This document shows positions 42,896 to 51,997 of a stretch of DNA of 64,000 nucleotides, piece by piece. The notes under the pieces were generated by a model. It was not told the DNA's origin, made no database searches, and worked only from the letters and a program-made list of their open reading frames with translations. The first letter of the stretch is position 1. Each line of letters opens with the position of its first letter. Origin of the DNA: Parvivirga hydrogeniphila (GTDB taxonomy: Bacteria > Actinomycetota > Coriobacteriia > Anaerosomatales > Anaerosomataceae); the NCBI RefSeq assembly GCF_023371205.1, contig NZ_JAMCCO010000002.1:121001-185000 (forward strand), written 5' to 3'. Made by a program: the position numbers and the translations under genes.

Positions 42896-43474
42896 TCAGG
42901 AGCCGACGACTTCGTCCAGGAAGAACCGGTGCACCCGCGGGTCGCCGGTGAGTTCGGGGTGGAAGCTCGTGGCCATCACACCTTCGCCCCGGGCCGCCAC
43001 CACGTGGCCGTCGTGCGTTGCGAGCACCTCGACGCCGTCGCCGACCTGCTCGATCCACGGCGCCCGGATGAACACCCCCCGGAACGGACCGTCCGGCAGG
43101 TGCTTGAAGTCCAGGTCAGCCTCGAATGAGTCCACCTGCCGGCCGTACGCGTTGCGCCGCACCGCGATGTCCATCAGCCGCAGCGGCTCTTGGCCCGGCA
43201 GCGCATCGATGATCGTGGTCGCGATGAGGATCGCGCCGGCGCAGGTTCCCCACACGGCCATGCCTGCGCCGTGCTGCTGCCTGATGGCGTCGTAGAAGCC
43301 GTACGCCGCCATAAGCTTGCTGATGGCGGTCGACTCGCCGCCAGGGATGATGAGCGCGCTCGCACCGCCGAGCTGCTCGGGCTTGCGCACGGCCACGGCG
43401 TCGACACCGAGCGCCTCCAGCATCATGATGTGCTCGCGGAACGCTCCTTGGAGCGCCAAGACACCGACGCGCAC
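42896..43474 (-). CDS. pdxT: PLP synthase glutaminase subunit PdxT
   Basis: 192 residues. Class I glutamine amidotransferase fold: [21 protein letters not shown] (about 43-51), the nucleophile in GTCAGAIL (Cys near 75) and the His/Glu pair in SFHPELTGD (near 170). It feeds ammonia from glutamine to PdxS. The GTG start follows the pdxS stop by one base, so the pair is co-translated. Confidence 0.96.
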   Translation of the reverse strand: MRVGVLALQGAFREHIMMLEALGVDAVAVRKPEQLGGASALIIPGGESTAISKLMAAYGFYDAIRQQHGAGMAVWGTCAGAILIATTIIDALPGQEPLRLMDIAVRRNAYGRQVDSFEADLDFKHLPDGPFRGVFIRAPWIEQVGDGVEVLATHDGHVVAARGEGVMATSFHPELTGDPRVHRFFLDEVVGS

Positions 43475-43475
43475 G

Positions 43476-44375
43476 CTACCAGCCCCGCTCCTGCATGCGC
43501 TCGGCCTCCGGGATCTCCGAGATGTTGATGCCGACCATCGGCTCCCCGAGGTCCCGTGACACGCGCGCGATCACGTCCGGGTCGTCATAGTGCGTCGTCG
43601 CCTCCACGATCGCCCTGGCGCGCTTCGCCGGGTCGCCGCTCTTGAAGATGCCCGATCCGACGAAGACGCCGTCGCAGCCGAGCTGCATCATCATCGCAGC
43701 GTCCGCAGGCGTCGCGATGCCGCCCGCAGAGAAGTTCACGACCGGGAGCTTGCCGTTCTCAGCGACCCACTTGACGAGCTCGTACGGCGCCTGCAGCTCC
43801 TTGGCCGCGGCGAACAGCTGCTCCGGACGCAGGCCTTTCAGCCACGCGATCTGGTCCGTGAGGGTCCGCATGTGCCGGACCGCCTCGACGACGTTGCCGG
43901 TGCCTGGCTCGCCTTTCGTGCGAAGCATCGCGGCGCCTTCCGCGATGCGCCGCAGGGCTTCGCCGAGATCGCGACATCCGCACACGAACGGCACGGTGAA
44001 CTGCCACTTGTCGACGTGGTGCTCCTCGTCGGCAGGCGTGAGGACCTCGGACTCGTCGATGTAGTCGACGCCGATCGCCTGGAGGACCTGCGCTTCGACG
44101 AAGTGGCCGATCCGGCACTTGGCCATCACGGGGATCGACACGGCGTCCATGATCTCCTGGATCTTGGCAGGATCGGCCATGCGCGCGACGCCCCCGGCCG
44201 CTCGGATGTCGGCCGGTACGCGCTCGAGCGCCATCACCGCGACGGCGCCGGCGTCCTCGGCTATCCGCGCCTGCTCCGCCGTCACCACGTCCATGATGAC
44301 GCCGCCTTTGAGCATCTCGGCCAGACCGGTCTTCACCCGCAGGGTCCCGGTCTGGGGAGTCGTGTTCTCAGCCAC
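43476..44375 (-). CDS. pdxS: Pyridoxal 5'-phosphate synthase subunit PdxS
   Basis: 299 residues. TIM-barrel synthase that builds PLP from ribose 5-phosphate, glyceraldehyde 3-phosphate and ammonia. Seen: [13 protein letters not shown] (active Asp), [18 protein letters not shown] (active Lys region is in the MAKCRIGH segment that follows), [13 protein letters not shown], and [19 protein letters not shown] 44375 is used: AAGGAG upstream and normal length. First gene of the pdxST pair. Confidence 0.96.
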   Translation of the reverse strand: MAENTTPQTGTLRVKTGLAEMLKGGVIMDVVTAEQARIAEDAGAVAVMALERVPADIRAAGGVARMADPAKIQEIMDAVSIPVMAKCRIGHFVEAQVLQAIGVDYIDESEVLTPADEEHHVDKWQFTVPFVCGCRDLGEALRRIAEGAAMLRTKGEPGTGNVVEAVRHMRTLTDQIAWLKGLRPEQLFAAAKELQAPYELVKWVAENGKLPVVNFSAGGIATPADAAMMMQLGCDGVFVGSGIFKSGDPAKRARAIVEATTHYDDPDVIARVSRDLGEPMVGINISEIPEAERMQERGW

Positions 44376-44437
44376 CGCGCTCGCGCTCCTTCGCTTCACT
44401 GGATCCGGCAGCCCTGGCCACGCCAGGGGGACATTGA

Positions 44438-44466
44438 ATTGTACTCGCCTGCACCGCGCGCAACAA
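44438..44466 (-). promoter_or_regulatory. Putative pdxST promoter
   Basis: TTGTTG (44466-44461, 3/6) and TACAAT (44443-44438, 5/6) with a 17-bp spacer, about 63 bp before the pdxS start. Confidence 0.45.
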
Positions 44467-44480
44467 CGCACCCGCAGGCT

Positions 44481-45521
44481 TCATCGCATCGTGATGTCGA
44501 TCGACGGCTGGATGACCTGCATCCACGTGTTCCCTGGCGCGAGCAGGATCGGCTTGCCGTTCTCGTCGACGAACTTCGGCGGAGCGTCCTTCGTCGCCGT
44601 CCACGTGCCGTCGAATCGCTGGCCGTCACGGAACACCGTGCACGTTCCGCTCCCCTCCAAGATGATCTCGTAGGTGGTCGAGCCGACGACGTCGTGGCTC
44701 GCCGGAACGTGCTTCGCGCGGATCACGACGACATTTCGCGCCGCGATCTGCTTGCCGGTGCCCTTGTCCATGTGCTTGGCGCCGTTGTTCTCGCGCAGGT
44801 ACATCTTCGTGGCAGAGTCGTACGTCCAGCGGACCTTGTTCGCCGGCGAGAACGGGACGTAGATCTCGGTCACCGTCGGGGTCGCCTCAAGCGCCTTGCG
44901 GTCGAACAGCAGCCCCTGGACGGCCATCGTCTCCGGCATCGAGCGGCGCGCGGCCTCTTCCCGGACCTTGGCGAGCACCACGTACAGGTTGTGCGGGGCA
45001 GGTTTGTCCTTCGAGCGGAAGTACGGATACGAGATGCCGGCGTCCTGCGACAGGTTCTCGGAGATCGCCGAGCGGATCCGCGCATTCACGCTCGTGCTCG
45101 CACCTGAGAACACGAACAGCGCGTGGTACTGCGGCACGATGTACAGGTCCGACAGGCGCGCGCTGCGAACCGGGCCGACCACCTCCGGTTCGTTTGAATG
45201 GAACAGCGCGTTGAACCGCGTGATGCCACCTTCTGCCACGCTCTCGTAGACGACGTCCGCGAGCGAGAGATTCGTCTGGGGCCGCGCCGCCGGCGAGTTC
45301 TCGATCTTCACCGAGATCACACGGCGCAGCGTGGCGTCTTCGCTGGGCGCCTCCTGTCCGGTGAGCGGCCACCGCGGCGGCTCGGGCGGCTTGGGCACGA
45401 CCCGCTCGCGCTCGACCTTCGGCCACAGCGAGACGACTTTCGGAGCCGACGCCTTGCAGCCAGACGCAGCAGCCAGCACGGCCGCGACGACGGCCAGCAC
45501 GAGTGCGAGACGACGCTTCAC
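44481..45521 (-). CDS. DUF3048-family lipoprotein (YerB-like)
   Basis: 346 residues. An N-terminal signal with a lipobox-like end (VLAAASGC near residue 22) and a Pro-rich linker. The conserved body has VKIENSPAARPQTNLSLADVVYE-like features, RFNALFHSNEP, VGPVRSARLSD and FSGAS, and the C-terminal part DGQRFDGTWTA with MQVIQPSIDI. The family is common in Firmicutes and Actinobacteria; its role at the cell surface is not known. AAGGAGG lies directly before an ATG at 45530, so the GTG at 45521 (9 nt) is the better start. Lipidation would need Lgt, encoded nearby. Confidence 0.85.
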   Translation of the reverse strand: MKRRLALVLAVVAAVLAAASGCKASAPKVVSLWPKVERERVVPKPPEPPRWPLTGQEAPSEDATLRRVISVKIENSPAARPQTNLSLADVVYESVAEGGITRFNALFHSNEPEVVGPVRSARLSDLYIVPQYHALFVFSGASTSVNARIRSAISENLSQDAGISYPYFRSKDKPAPHNLYVVLAKVREEAARRSMPETMAVQGLLFDRKALEATPTVTEIYVPFSPANKVRWTYDSATKMYLRENNGAKHMDKGTGKQIAARNVVVIRAKHVPASHDVVGSTTYEIILEGSGTCTVFRDGQRFDGTWTATKDAPPKFVDENGKPILLAPGNTWMQVIQPSIDITMR

Positions 45522-45549
45522 TGACACCATCCTCCTTGTCTCCTGCGCC

Positions 45550-45612
45550 AGTCTAGGGAGCGCACGGGCTCGGGTCAACGCGCGTGACGAACCGCCGGCC
45601 GCGCCGTAGAAT
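45550..45612. promoter_or_regulatory. Back-to-back divergent promoters
   Basis: Minus strand: TTGACC (45578-45573), 17 bp, TAGACT (45555-45550) for the lipoprotein gene. Plus strand: GTGACG (45584-45589), 17 bp, TAGAAT (45607-45612) for the small Cys protein. The two -35 boxes are 5 bp apart. Confidence 0.55.
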
Positions 45613-45639
45613 CGCTCCTGGCGAACCCGAGGAGCTGCC

Positions 45640-45843
45640 ATGCCTTGCTACCTGCTGCACGTGCTGGAATCGCCCGACGAGGACCCCTACGCCGATCCCG
45701 AGGTGAAAGACGTGATCGGCAAGGTCCCGCAGTTCTTCTGCACGAAGTGCCAGCCGATCCTGCGCCTGCCGCCGAGCGACGGCGTGAAGTGCCTGCGCCG
45801 CGAGTCGCCGTGCTGGAAGCCGGGCGGCCCGGACTGCCGCTAA
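45640..45843 (+). CDS. Small Cys-containing protein of unknown function
   Basis: 67 residues, ATG with GAGGAG upstream and a good promoter. It contains FFCTKCQPIL (CxxC near 34) and further Cys at KCLRRESPCW and PDCR at the C-terminus, five in all, so it may bind zinc or iron. No signal peptide. It ends 6 bp from the lgt stop, tail to tail. No family recognised. Confidence 0.72.
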   Translation: MPCYLLHVLESPDEDPYADPEVKDVIGKVPQFFCTKCQPILRLPPSDGVKCLRRESPCWKPGGPDCR

Positions 45844-45849
45844 GCCGCG

Positions 45850-46662
45850 TCACGGCTCGGCCGGCGCGTCTCCTGCCGCCTTCCCGCGGCGGTACGCCCA
45901 CACCACGAGCGCGATTCCGGCCACGACCATCGGCACGCTCAGCACCTGCCCCATCGTGAACGGGCCTGCCACGAATCCCAGCTGCACGTCCGGCTCCCGG
46001 AAGAACTCGACCGCGATGCGGAAGACTCCGTACAGGGCAAGCAGCGTGCCGAGCATCACGCCGTCGGGGCGCTTCTTTTGCGACAGCACGAGCATGACCA
46101 CGAACAGCACGACGCCTTCCAGGAACGCCTCGTAGAGCTGCGACGGATGCCGCGGAAGCGGTCCCGCACCCGGGAACACGACGCCCCACGGAGCGGTCGT
46201 CACGCGCCCCCACAGCTCGCCGTTCACGAAGTTGGCGAACCGCCCCAAGAACAGCCCGATCGGAGCGCCCACCGCGCCCAGGTCCGTCAGCCGCAGGAAC
46301 GGCACCTTCAGCCGCTTCGACATGACCCAGCCGGCGAGCAGGATGCCCGCAAGCCCGCCGTGGAACGACATGCCGCCCTCCCACGTCTCAAGGATGCGGA
46401 CGGGGTGCCGCCAGTACTCGCTCCCGCCGTAGAACAGCACGTAGCCCAGGCGCGCGCCGAGCATGAGGCCGATGACGGCCGCAAGCACGACGTCGATCTC
46501 CTGGTCCGTCGTGAGGCCGACCTTCCATCGCGCGTTCAGCCGGTGGAAGATCGCCGCTGCGAGCACGAAACCGGCGACGTACGCAAGGCCGTACCACCGC
46601 ACCTGCAGAGGCCCGACCGCGAACGCCACCGGGTCCAGGTGCGGGAACGCGAATGCGGCCAC
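45850..46662 (-). CDS. lgt: Prolipoprotein diacylglyceryl transferase
   Basis: 270 residues, seven membrane helices. The Lgt signature GRFANFVNGELWGR lies near residue 140, with MSFHGGLAG (essential His) near 98 and PRHPSQLYEAF near 180. It moves a diacylglyceryl group from phosphatidylglycerol to lipobox cysteines. GTG start one base after the htpX stop; the ribosome site is inside htpX (GGAGG, 8 nt), so expression is coupled. Confidence 0.96.
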   Translation of the reverse strand: MAAFAFPHLDPVAFAVGPLQVRWYGLAYVAGFVLAAAIFHRLNARWKVGLTTDQEIDVVLAAVIGLMLGARLGYVLFYGGSEYWRHPVRILETWEGGMSFHGGLAGILLAGWVMSKRLKVPFLRLTDLGAVGAPIGLFLGRFANFVNGELWGRVTTAPWGVVFPGAGPLPRHPSQLYEAFLEGVVLFVVMLVLSQKKRPDGVMLGTLLALYGVFRIAVEFFREPDVQLGFVAGPFTMGQVLSVPMVVAGIALVVWAYRRGKAAGDAPAEP

Positions 46663-47553
46663 CTACATCGCCTCCAGGCGGCGGATGCGCTCTTCGACCG
46701 GCGGGTGCGTGTTGAACAGCGCGTTCAGCCCGCCGCCGTAGTCCTTGAGCGGGTTGTAGATGTACAGCGGCTCGGTCGCCTTGTTCGCAACAGACAGCTT
46801 GTTCGGATCCTGCGCGATCTTGCGCAGCGCCGAGGCAAGCCCTGCCGGGTACCGGGTGAGCAGCGCGCCGTTCGCGTCGGCCAGGTACTCGCGCTGGCGC
46901 GAGATGGCCATCTGGATGAGCGTGGCGAAGATCGGCGCGAGGATCGCGAGCGCGATGCCGACAAGCGCGAAGAGCGCCTGGAGCTGACCTGCGCCTTCGC
47001 TGTCCCGCCGTCTGCCGCCCCGCCACCACAGCGACCGCAGCATCCAGTCTGAGGCGATCACGACCGTGCCGGCCAGCACGGCCGCAAGCGTCTGGATGAG
47101 CGTGTCGCGGTTCTTGATGTGCGCGAGCTCGTGCGCGATCACGCCTTCGAGCTCGAGCCGGTCGAGCTTCTGCATGAGCCCCGTGGTGACGGCGACGGCC
47201 GCGTGCTCCGGGTCCCGCCCCGTCGCGAATGCGTTCGGCGCCGGATCGTCGATCACGTACGCCCGCGGCACGGGCAGGCCCGCCGCGATCGACAGCCCCT
47301 CGATCGCGTTGACGAGGTACGGCTCGGTGTCGCGGTCGACCGGTCGCGCACGGCTGAGCGCGAGCACGATGCGGTCCGAGTACCAGTAGGAGCCCCACGT
47401 CATCGCCACCGCGACGACGAACGCGATCAGCACTCCCCCGTATCCGATGTCGAACGCGCGGCCGAACACGTACCCGATGGCGAGCACGAGCGCGAAGAAG
47501 ACGACGATGAGCAGCGCCGTGCGGCGCTTGTTCGCGGCTATCTGGTCGTACAT
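46663..47553 (-). CDS. htpX: M48-family membrane zinc metalloprotease HtpX
   Basis: 296 residues. Two N-terminal helices (about 12-30 and 34-52), the zinc motif HELAHIKNRD near residue 140, two more helices (about 153-172 and 190-215), then the third ligand in SRQREYLADANGA (Glu near 222). It degrades damaged membrane proteins from the cytoplasmic side. It follows lemA by 7 bp, the classic lemA-htpX pair. Confidence 0.95.
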   Translation of the reverse strand: MYDQIAANKRRTALLIVVFFALVLAIGYVFGRAFDIGYGGVLIAFVVAVAMTWGSYWYSDRIVLALSRARPVDRDTEPYLVNAIEGLSIAAGLPVPRAYVIDDPAPNAFATGRDPEHAAVAVTTGLMQKLDRLELEGVIAHELAHIKNRDTLIQTLAAVLAGTVVIASDWMLRSLWWRGGRRRDSEGAGQLQALFALVGIALAILAPIFATLIQMAISRQREYLADANGALLTRYPAGLASALRKIAQDPNKLSVANKATEPLYIYNPLKDYGGGLNALFNTHPPVEERIRRLEAM

Positions 47554-47560
47554 GGGTGCG

Positions 47561-48118
47561 TCAGAACTTCACGGCGACAGGCTCGCGCGCGGTCTCTTCG
47601 ATCTCGAAGTACTCGCGCTCGCGGAACCCGAAGAGGTTCGCGATGAGGTTCGACGGGAAGACCTGGATGGCCGTGTTGTAGGTCATCACGGAGTCGTTGT
47701 AGAACTGCCGGGCGTACGCGATCTTCGACTCGGTGCCGGCCAGCTCTTCTTGCAGCATCAAGAAGTTCTGGTTCGCCTTGAGATCCGGGTAGCTCTCGGC
47801 CAGCGCGAACAGGCTCTTCAGCGTGCCGGTGAGCATGTTCTCCGCTTCGCTGTGCTCCTTCACGGTCTGGGCGCTCATCGCCGCGTTCCTGGCCTGGATG
47901 ACCTTCTCGAGCGTCTCGCGCTCGTGCGCAGCGTAGCCCTTCACCGTCTCGACCAGGTTCGGGATGAGGTCGTAGCGCCTGCGCAGCTGCACGTCGATCT
48001 GCGACCACGCGTTGTCGATGCGGTTGCGAAGCGTCACGAGCCGGTTGTAGATGCCGATCACGGCGAACGCCACGACCAGCGCGACGAGCCCGACAGCTCC
48101 GATGCATGCGAAGCCCAT
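47561..48118 (-). CDS. lemA: LemA-family protein
   Basis: 185 residues. One N-terminal helix (about 6-24), then a helical bundle with [28 protein letters not shown] family core (in parts: [21 protein letters not shown]), [10 protein letters not shown] and [14 protein letters not shown]. LemA proteins are membrane-anchored coiled bundles of unclear role, often with HtpX as here. ATG 48118 has AAGGAGG upstream. Confidence 0.95.
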   Translation of the reverse strand: MGFACIGAVGLVALVVAFAVIGIYNRLVTLRNRIDNAWSQIDVQLRRRYDLIPNLVETVKGYAAHERETLEKVIQARNAAMSAQTVKEHSEAENMLTGTLKSLFALAESYPDLKANQNFLMLQEELAGTESKIAYARQFYNDSVMTYNTAIQVFPSNLIANLFGFREREYFEIEETAREPVAVKF

Positions 48119-48145
48119 ACGGTTCCTCCTTCGGACCGACACTCC

Positions 48146-48174
48146 ATGTCGGCGCGACGCGCACGCGCTACAAT
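48146..48174 (+). promoter_or_regulatory. Putative promoter of the rhomboid gene
   Basis: ATGTCG (48146-48151, 3/6), 17 bp, TACAAT (48169-48174, 5/6), giving a leader of about 45 nt. Confidence 0.4.
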
Positions 48175-48224
48175 GCGTCGAGCGCCACATCCATCATCCT
48201 AGCAGAACCGCCCAAGGAGCGAGC

Positions 48225-48914
48225 GTGATACCGATCCGCGACGAGAATCCTACCCGGTCGTTTCCCATCGCGACCGTTTTCATCATCGCGGCCAACCTCG
48301 CGGTGTTCCTGTACGAGTACTCGCTCGACCCCGCAGCGCTGCAAGACTTCATGTCGCGGTACGCGCTCATACCGAGCCGGCTTCTCGCCGCGCCGGCAAG
48401 CGCAGCGGCCCTGTCGATCCTCACCTCGATGTTCCTCCACGCCGGGTGGCTGCACGTCCTCGGCAACATGCTGTACCTGTGGATCTTCGGGAACAACGTC
48501 GAGGACCGCCTCGGCACGCTTCCCTTCGTCGGCTTCTACCTCGCCTCTGGCGTGGTAGCCGCCGTTGCGCAGACGCTCGCGTCCGGCCCCGTCTCGATCC
48601 CGGTCGTGGGAGCGAGCGGCGCGGTCGCAGGCGTGCTCGGCGCGTACCTCGTGCTGTACCCTGGAGCGAGCGTCGTCACGCTCATCCCGATCTTCTTCTT
48701 CGTCGAAGTCGCCCGGCTGCCAGCGTTCGTCGTGATCGGCTTCTGGTTCCTGCTGCAGCTCGGCAACGGCGTGGCCTCCCTCGGGACAGCGGCTGCTGCG
48801 ACCGGCGGCGTCGCGTGGTTCGCCCACATCGGCGGGTTCATCACCGGGATGCTCATCGCGCTCGTCGTGCGCGCAGCGCAGCGGAACAGCACGCGAAGCT
48901 ACTACGGCTGGTAG
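48225..48914 (+). CDS. Rhomboid-family intramembrane serine protease
   Basis: 229 residues with six or more helices. Catalytic Ser in VGASGAVAG (near 128) and His in FAHIGGF (near 204); the HAGWLHVLGNM motif (near 74) is the oxyanion His/Asn region. It cuts membrane proteins within the bilayer. GTG start with AAGGAG upstream. Divergent from lemA-htpX, so two membrane proteases are coded back to back. Confidence 0.93.
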   Translation: MIPIRDENPTRSFPIATVFIIAANLAVFLYEYSLDPAALQDFMSRYALIPSRLLAAPASAAALSILTSMFLHAGWLHVLGNMLYLWIFGNNVEDRLGTLPFVGFYLASGVVAAVAQTLASGPVSIPVVGASGAVAGVLGAYLVLYPGASVVTLIPIFFFVEVARLPAFVVIGFWFLLQLGNGVASLGTAAAATGGVAWFAHIGGFITGMLIALVVRAAQRNSTRSYYGW

Positions 48915-48920
48915 CAGCCG

Positions 48921-49310
48921 CTACCGCGCGTCGATCTCGGCGAGCAGGTCCTCGACGCAGGTGACGTGCGAGAGCTGGCGGCGGAAGTACTCGCAGTACG
49001 CCTCGATCATCCGCTCGCTCGGAGCGGCGTCGGCAAGATCGCCGGCCGGCGCGTCTGTGTCCTCGGCGCCCTCGTCGAAGCCCTCCCGGATCACCGCTTC
49101 GATGCGGGCCTCGACCTCGCCCAGGCGCACGAGTTCCATCGCCACCCGGAACAGGTGCGGCACCTCGACGGTCACACGGAGCGCGGTCCCGCAGTGCGGG
49201 CAGATGAACACGATGTCGCAGTTCGACGGGTCGTGAAAGACGACGGCCGAGACGTCTTCCAGCCCGAGCTCGACCTGGCCATCACGCGGGCATATGAGCC
49301 TGAACTCCAC
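48921..49310 (-). CDS. Zinc-ribbon-type protein of unknown function
   Basis: 129 residues. FICPHCGTALRV (CxxC near 36) and LICPRDGQV (near 6) can make a small metal site. The C-terminal half is acidic and helical (EDTDAPAGDLADA, then MIEAYCEYFRRQL). GTG 49310 is chosen for AAGGAGG 5 nt upstream. The size and order recall small Actinobacteria-specific regulators, but no family was recognised. Confidence 0.8.
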   Translation of the reverse strand: MEFRLICPRDGQVELGLEDVSAVVFHDPSNCDIVFICPHCGTALRVTVEVPHLFRVAMELVRLGEVEARIEAVIREGFDEGAEDTDAPAGDLADAAPSERMIEAYCEYFRRQLSHVTCVEDLLAEIDAR

Positions 49311-49384
49311 AGCCGCCTCCTTGCCGCTCACTCAAGATTGTACCGCGCCCACGGCCTTTGCAAGCGTGTGATAGCATGTGCGGC

Positions 49385-50095
49385 ATGCTCAAGCCGGCAA
49401 CCGACGCATTCTGCCGCTCCTCCTCCCGTTGGGCGCGCTTCGTGCGTGGCGTCCGCCTCGGATTCCCTATTTTGCTCGGATACGCGCCCGTCGGTGCGAC
49501 CTTCGGCGTGCTCGCGCGCAAGACCGGCTTCTCGCCGCTGCAAGCCGTCCTCTGCTCGGCGACTGCGCTTGCCGGGGCCGGACAGTTCATCGCGCTTTCT
49601 GTGCTCGCGGCAGGCGGCGGCGTCCTCGCGGTGCTCGCGGCGACAACCGTCGTCAACCTCCGCTACGTCCTGTTCGGCGCCACCGTCGCGCCGATGTACG
49701 GGCGCGCGGCAGGGGCGCTGCGGCCGCTCCTCGCATTCACGCTCACGGACGAGACGTTCGCGGTCAACACCACCGACGCACGCACGTCGGGCGCCGATCC
49801 CGTCTCCGCGCTCGGCGTCGGCGCGATCGCGTGGGTCGGCTGGGTGGGCGGCACGGCGCTCGGCGCGCTCGCGTCCGCCTCGATCCCCGATCCCACACGG
49901 TTCGGCGCCGAGTTCGCCATGCCCGCTATGTTCACGGCGCTCCTCGTCGGGCAGATCGAGAGCCGGTCGCACGCCGCGGCCGCAGCGATCGCCGGCGTCC
50001 TCGCGCTTGCCTCTGCCGCGGTGCTTCCCGGCACCTGGGGCATCACCGTCGGAGCGGTCGTCGGAGCGGCCATCGCCGCGTGGTGGTTCCGGTGA
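49385..50095 (+). CDS. azlC: AzlC-family branched-chain amino acid exporter, large subunit
   Basis: 236 residues, about six helices. Seen: GYAPVGATFGVLARKTGF, SATALAGAGQFIALS, NLRYVLFGATVAP and LTDETFAVN, all AzlC marks. With AzlD it exports leucine-type amino acids or analogues. The start is uncertain (ATG 49385, no clear ribosome site; a TAGCAT box sits 7 nt upstream, so possibly leaderless). The stop overlaps the azlD GTG (GTGA). Confidence 0.9.
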   Translation: MLKPATDAFCRSSSRWARFVRGVRLGFPILLGYAPVGATFGVLARKTGFSPLQAVLCSATALAGAGQFIALSVLAAGGGVLAVLAATTVVNLRYVLFGATVAPMYGRAAGALRPLLAFTLTDETFAVNTTDARTSGADPVSALGVGAIAWVGWVGGTALGALASASIPDPTRFGAEFAMPAMFTALLVGQIESRSHAAAAAIAGVLALASAAVLPGTWGITVGAVVGAAIAAWWFR

Positions 50096-50421
50096 GAAGC
50101 GCCGCGACCATCTGGGCCGTCATCGCCGGCATGGCCGCGGCGAACTTCGTCGTGCGCTTCGCGCCGATGGCGCTGGTGTCCCGAGCACGGATACCCGGGC
50201 CGATCGCGCGGTGGCTCTCCTTCGTCCCCGTGACGGTCATGGCGTCGCTCGTCGCAACAGAGGTCCTCCGACCAGGCGGCACCTGGGCGCTCACGCTCGC
50301 CAACCCGTACCTGCTGGCCGCTCTGCCGACCGCGGCCGTGTTCGCGAAGACCCGCAGCTTCCTCGGCGCGACGCTTGCGGGCATGGCGTCGTTCCTGGTC
50401 TTCCGCGCGCTGGTCGGGTAG
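50092..50421 (+). CDS. azlD: AzlD-family branched-chain amino acid exporter, small subunit
   Basis: 109 residues, four helices (about 5-24, 38-58, 62-82, 88-107). Typical AzlD content: NFVVRFAPMALVSR, RWLSFVPVTVMASLVA and FLGATLAGMASF. GTG start overlapping azlC by 4 nt, so the two are coupled. Confidence 0.9.
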   Translation: MRSAATIWAVIAGMAAANFVVRFAPMALVSRARIPGPIARWLSFVPVTVMASLVATEVLRPGGTWALTLANPYLLAALPTAAVFAKTRSFLGATLAGMASFLVFRALVG

Positions 50422-50459
50422 ACTTCGCCTACCGCCACCCGAACGCAGGAAGGACACCG

Positions 50460-51752
50460 ATGCCGCTCGTCCGCCCGTTCCGTGCCATCACCTACAACCG
50501 GGATCTCGGACCCGACATCTCGCGGCTCATCGCGCCGCCGTACGACGTCGTCGACGCCGCGATGCGCGCGGAGCTTCTCTCGCGCGACCCGCGCAACATC
50601 GTCGCGATCGACCTGCCTGAGGGCTCTGATGACCCCGATGCGCCCGACTACCGATACCGTGCGGCGCACGACCTGTGGCGCCGATGGCAGGAAGACGGCG
50701 TGCTCACGCCAGACGAGTCCCCTGCGCTCTATCTGCTGGAGCAGGACTGGGAGCACGAAGGCCGTCCGGTGCGCCGCCGGGCGCTCCTGGCTGCCGTTCG
50801 GATCCACTCGTTCGAAGAGGGCGTGATCGTCCCGCACGAGCGCACGCTGCCGAAGGCCATCGCAGACCGCCTCGAGCTCACGCGCGCGTGCGCCGCCAAC
50901 TTGAGCCCCGTGTTCGGCCTGTACTCCGACCCCGCCGGCGAGGCCGAGGCCGTGCTCGACGCGGCCGGCACAGGCGCCCCCCTGTTCGAGGCCGTCGGCG
51001 ACGACGCCGCGCGCTCGCGCCTGTGGACGGTGCGCGACCACCGGGCGATCGCGGCGCTTGCGCAGGTGCTCGCCGACAAGCAGGTGTTCATCGCCGACGG
51101 GCACCACCGCTACACGGTGGCCGTGGCCTACCGGGACGAACGCCGCGCACAGGACGCGGCGGCAGGCGTCGAACGGCGCGATCCGGCCTACGACTACGTC
51201 CTGATGGCGCTCGTGAACATGGACGATCCGGAGCTGCTCGTCTTGGCGACCCACCGCGTCGCCCGCGCGCGCGGCGCATTCGATCCCGACGCGTTCTTCG
51301 ACGCGCTTGCCGAGCGCTTCGTGCTTGAACCGGCGAGCGCCTCGGACATCGCGAAACTGGACGCCATCGAACGGCCGGCGTTCCTCGTGGCCACGAAGTC
51401 GGGCGACCTTCGTCTCGCCGTGCTGCGCGACGACGTCGACCTCGACGAGGCGATTCCTCTGCCCGCCTCGCACCACTGGAAGTCGCTCGACGTGGCCGTG
51501 CTCCAAGAGCTCGTCCTGCGCCCCGTGCTCGGCATCCATCCCGACGAGCCGGAGACGCTCGAACGGCTCTCGTTCGTCAAGGACACGCGCGCGGCCCTCG
51601 AGGTCCCCGGCGGCGACGTGGCGTTCGTCCTGCGACCCACGCGTATGGAGCAGCTCAAAGCCGTCGCGCTCGCTGGCGAGAAGATGCCGCAGAAGTCGAC
51701 GTACTTCCACCCCAAGCTGCCGACGGGCCTCGTGTTCCACGCGCTCGACTAG
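50460..51752 (+). CDS. DUF1015-family protein
   Basis: 430 residues. The family core is clear: PFRAITYNRD, RLIAPPYDVV, NIVAIDLPEG, ALYLLEQDW, VIVPHERTLP, FIADGHHRYTVA (near 205) and LRPTRMEQLK, ending MPQKSTYFHPKLPTGLVFH. The family is widespread in anaerobes and often annotated as a conserved hypothetical; the HHRYT motif suggests an enzyme. ATG 50460, 38 bp after azlD, on the same strand. Confidence 0.92.
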   Translation: MPLVRPFRAITYNRDLGPDISRLIAPPYDVVDAAMRAELLSRDPRNIVAIDLPEGSDDPDAPDYRYRAAHDLWRRWQEDGVLTPDESPALYLLEQDWEHEGRPVRRRALLAAVRIHSFEEGVIVPHERTLPKAIADRLELTRACAANLSPVFGLYSDPAGEAEAVLDAAGTGAPLFEAVGDDAARSRLWTVRDHRAIAALAQVLADKQVFIADGHHRYTVAVAYRDERRAQDAAAGVERRDPAYDYVLMALVNMDDPELLVLATHRVARARGAFDPDAFFDALAERFVLEPASASDIAKLDAIERPAFLVATKSGDLRLAVLRDDVDLDEAIPLPASHHWKSLDVAVLQELVLRPVLGIHPDEPETLERLSFVKDTRAALEVPGGDVAFVLRPTRMEQLKAVALAGEKMPQKSTYFHPKLPTGLVFHALD

Positions 51753-51784
51753 CGTCGGACGTGCGAGCGCAGGCTGGGTGGCCC

Positions 51785-51985
51785 TCAGAAGCCGGCACGG
51801 CTCCACCAGCTGAACGCAAGAGCCGCGACGCCGACGAGGGGCCCTGTGTCGTCGGTGGAGCGCCAAGTCGTCCTGTCCGAGACGCTGCCGGCTGCGGTGA
51901 CCGAACCGTTCGTGTGATAGAGGAAGCGCCAGCGCGCCCGGATTGCGCGTCGGTCGCTGTCTCCGTCCGTTCGATCGCATCATAG
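51785..51985 (-). pseudogene. Possible remnant of a small membrane protein gene
   Basis: A minus-strand open stretch between two stops has no start codon. Its end reads WRFLYHTNGSV, DRTTWRSTDD and GPLVGVAALAFSWWSRAGF. It sits just after the RHS-linked membrane gene and may be the tail of a decayed immunity-type gene. Weak. Confidence 0.28.
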
Positions 51986-51997
51986 GCGGTGTCCAGG

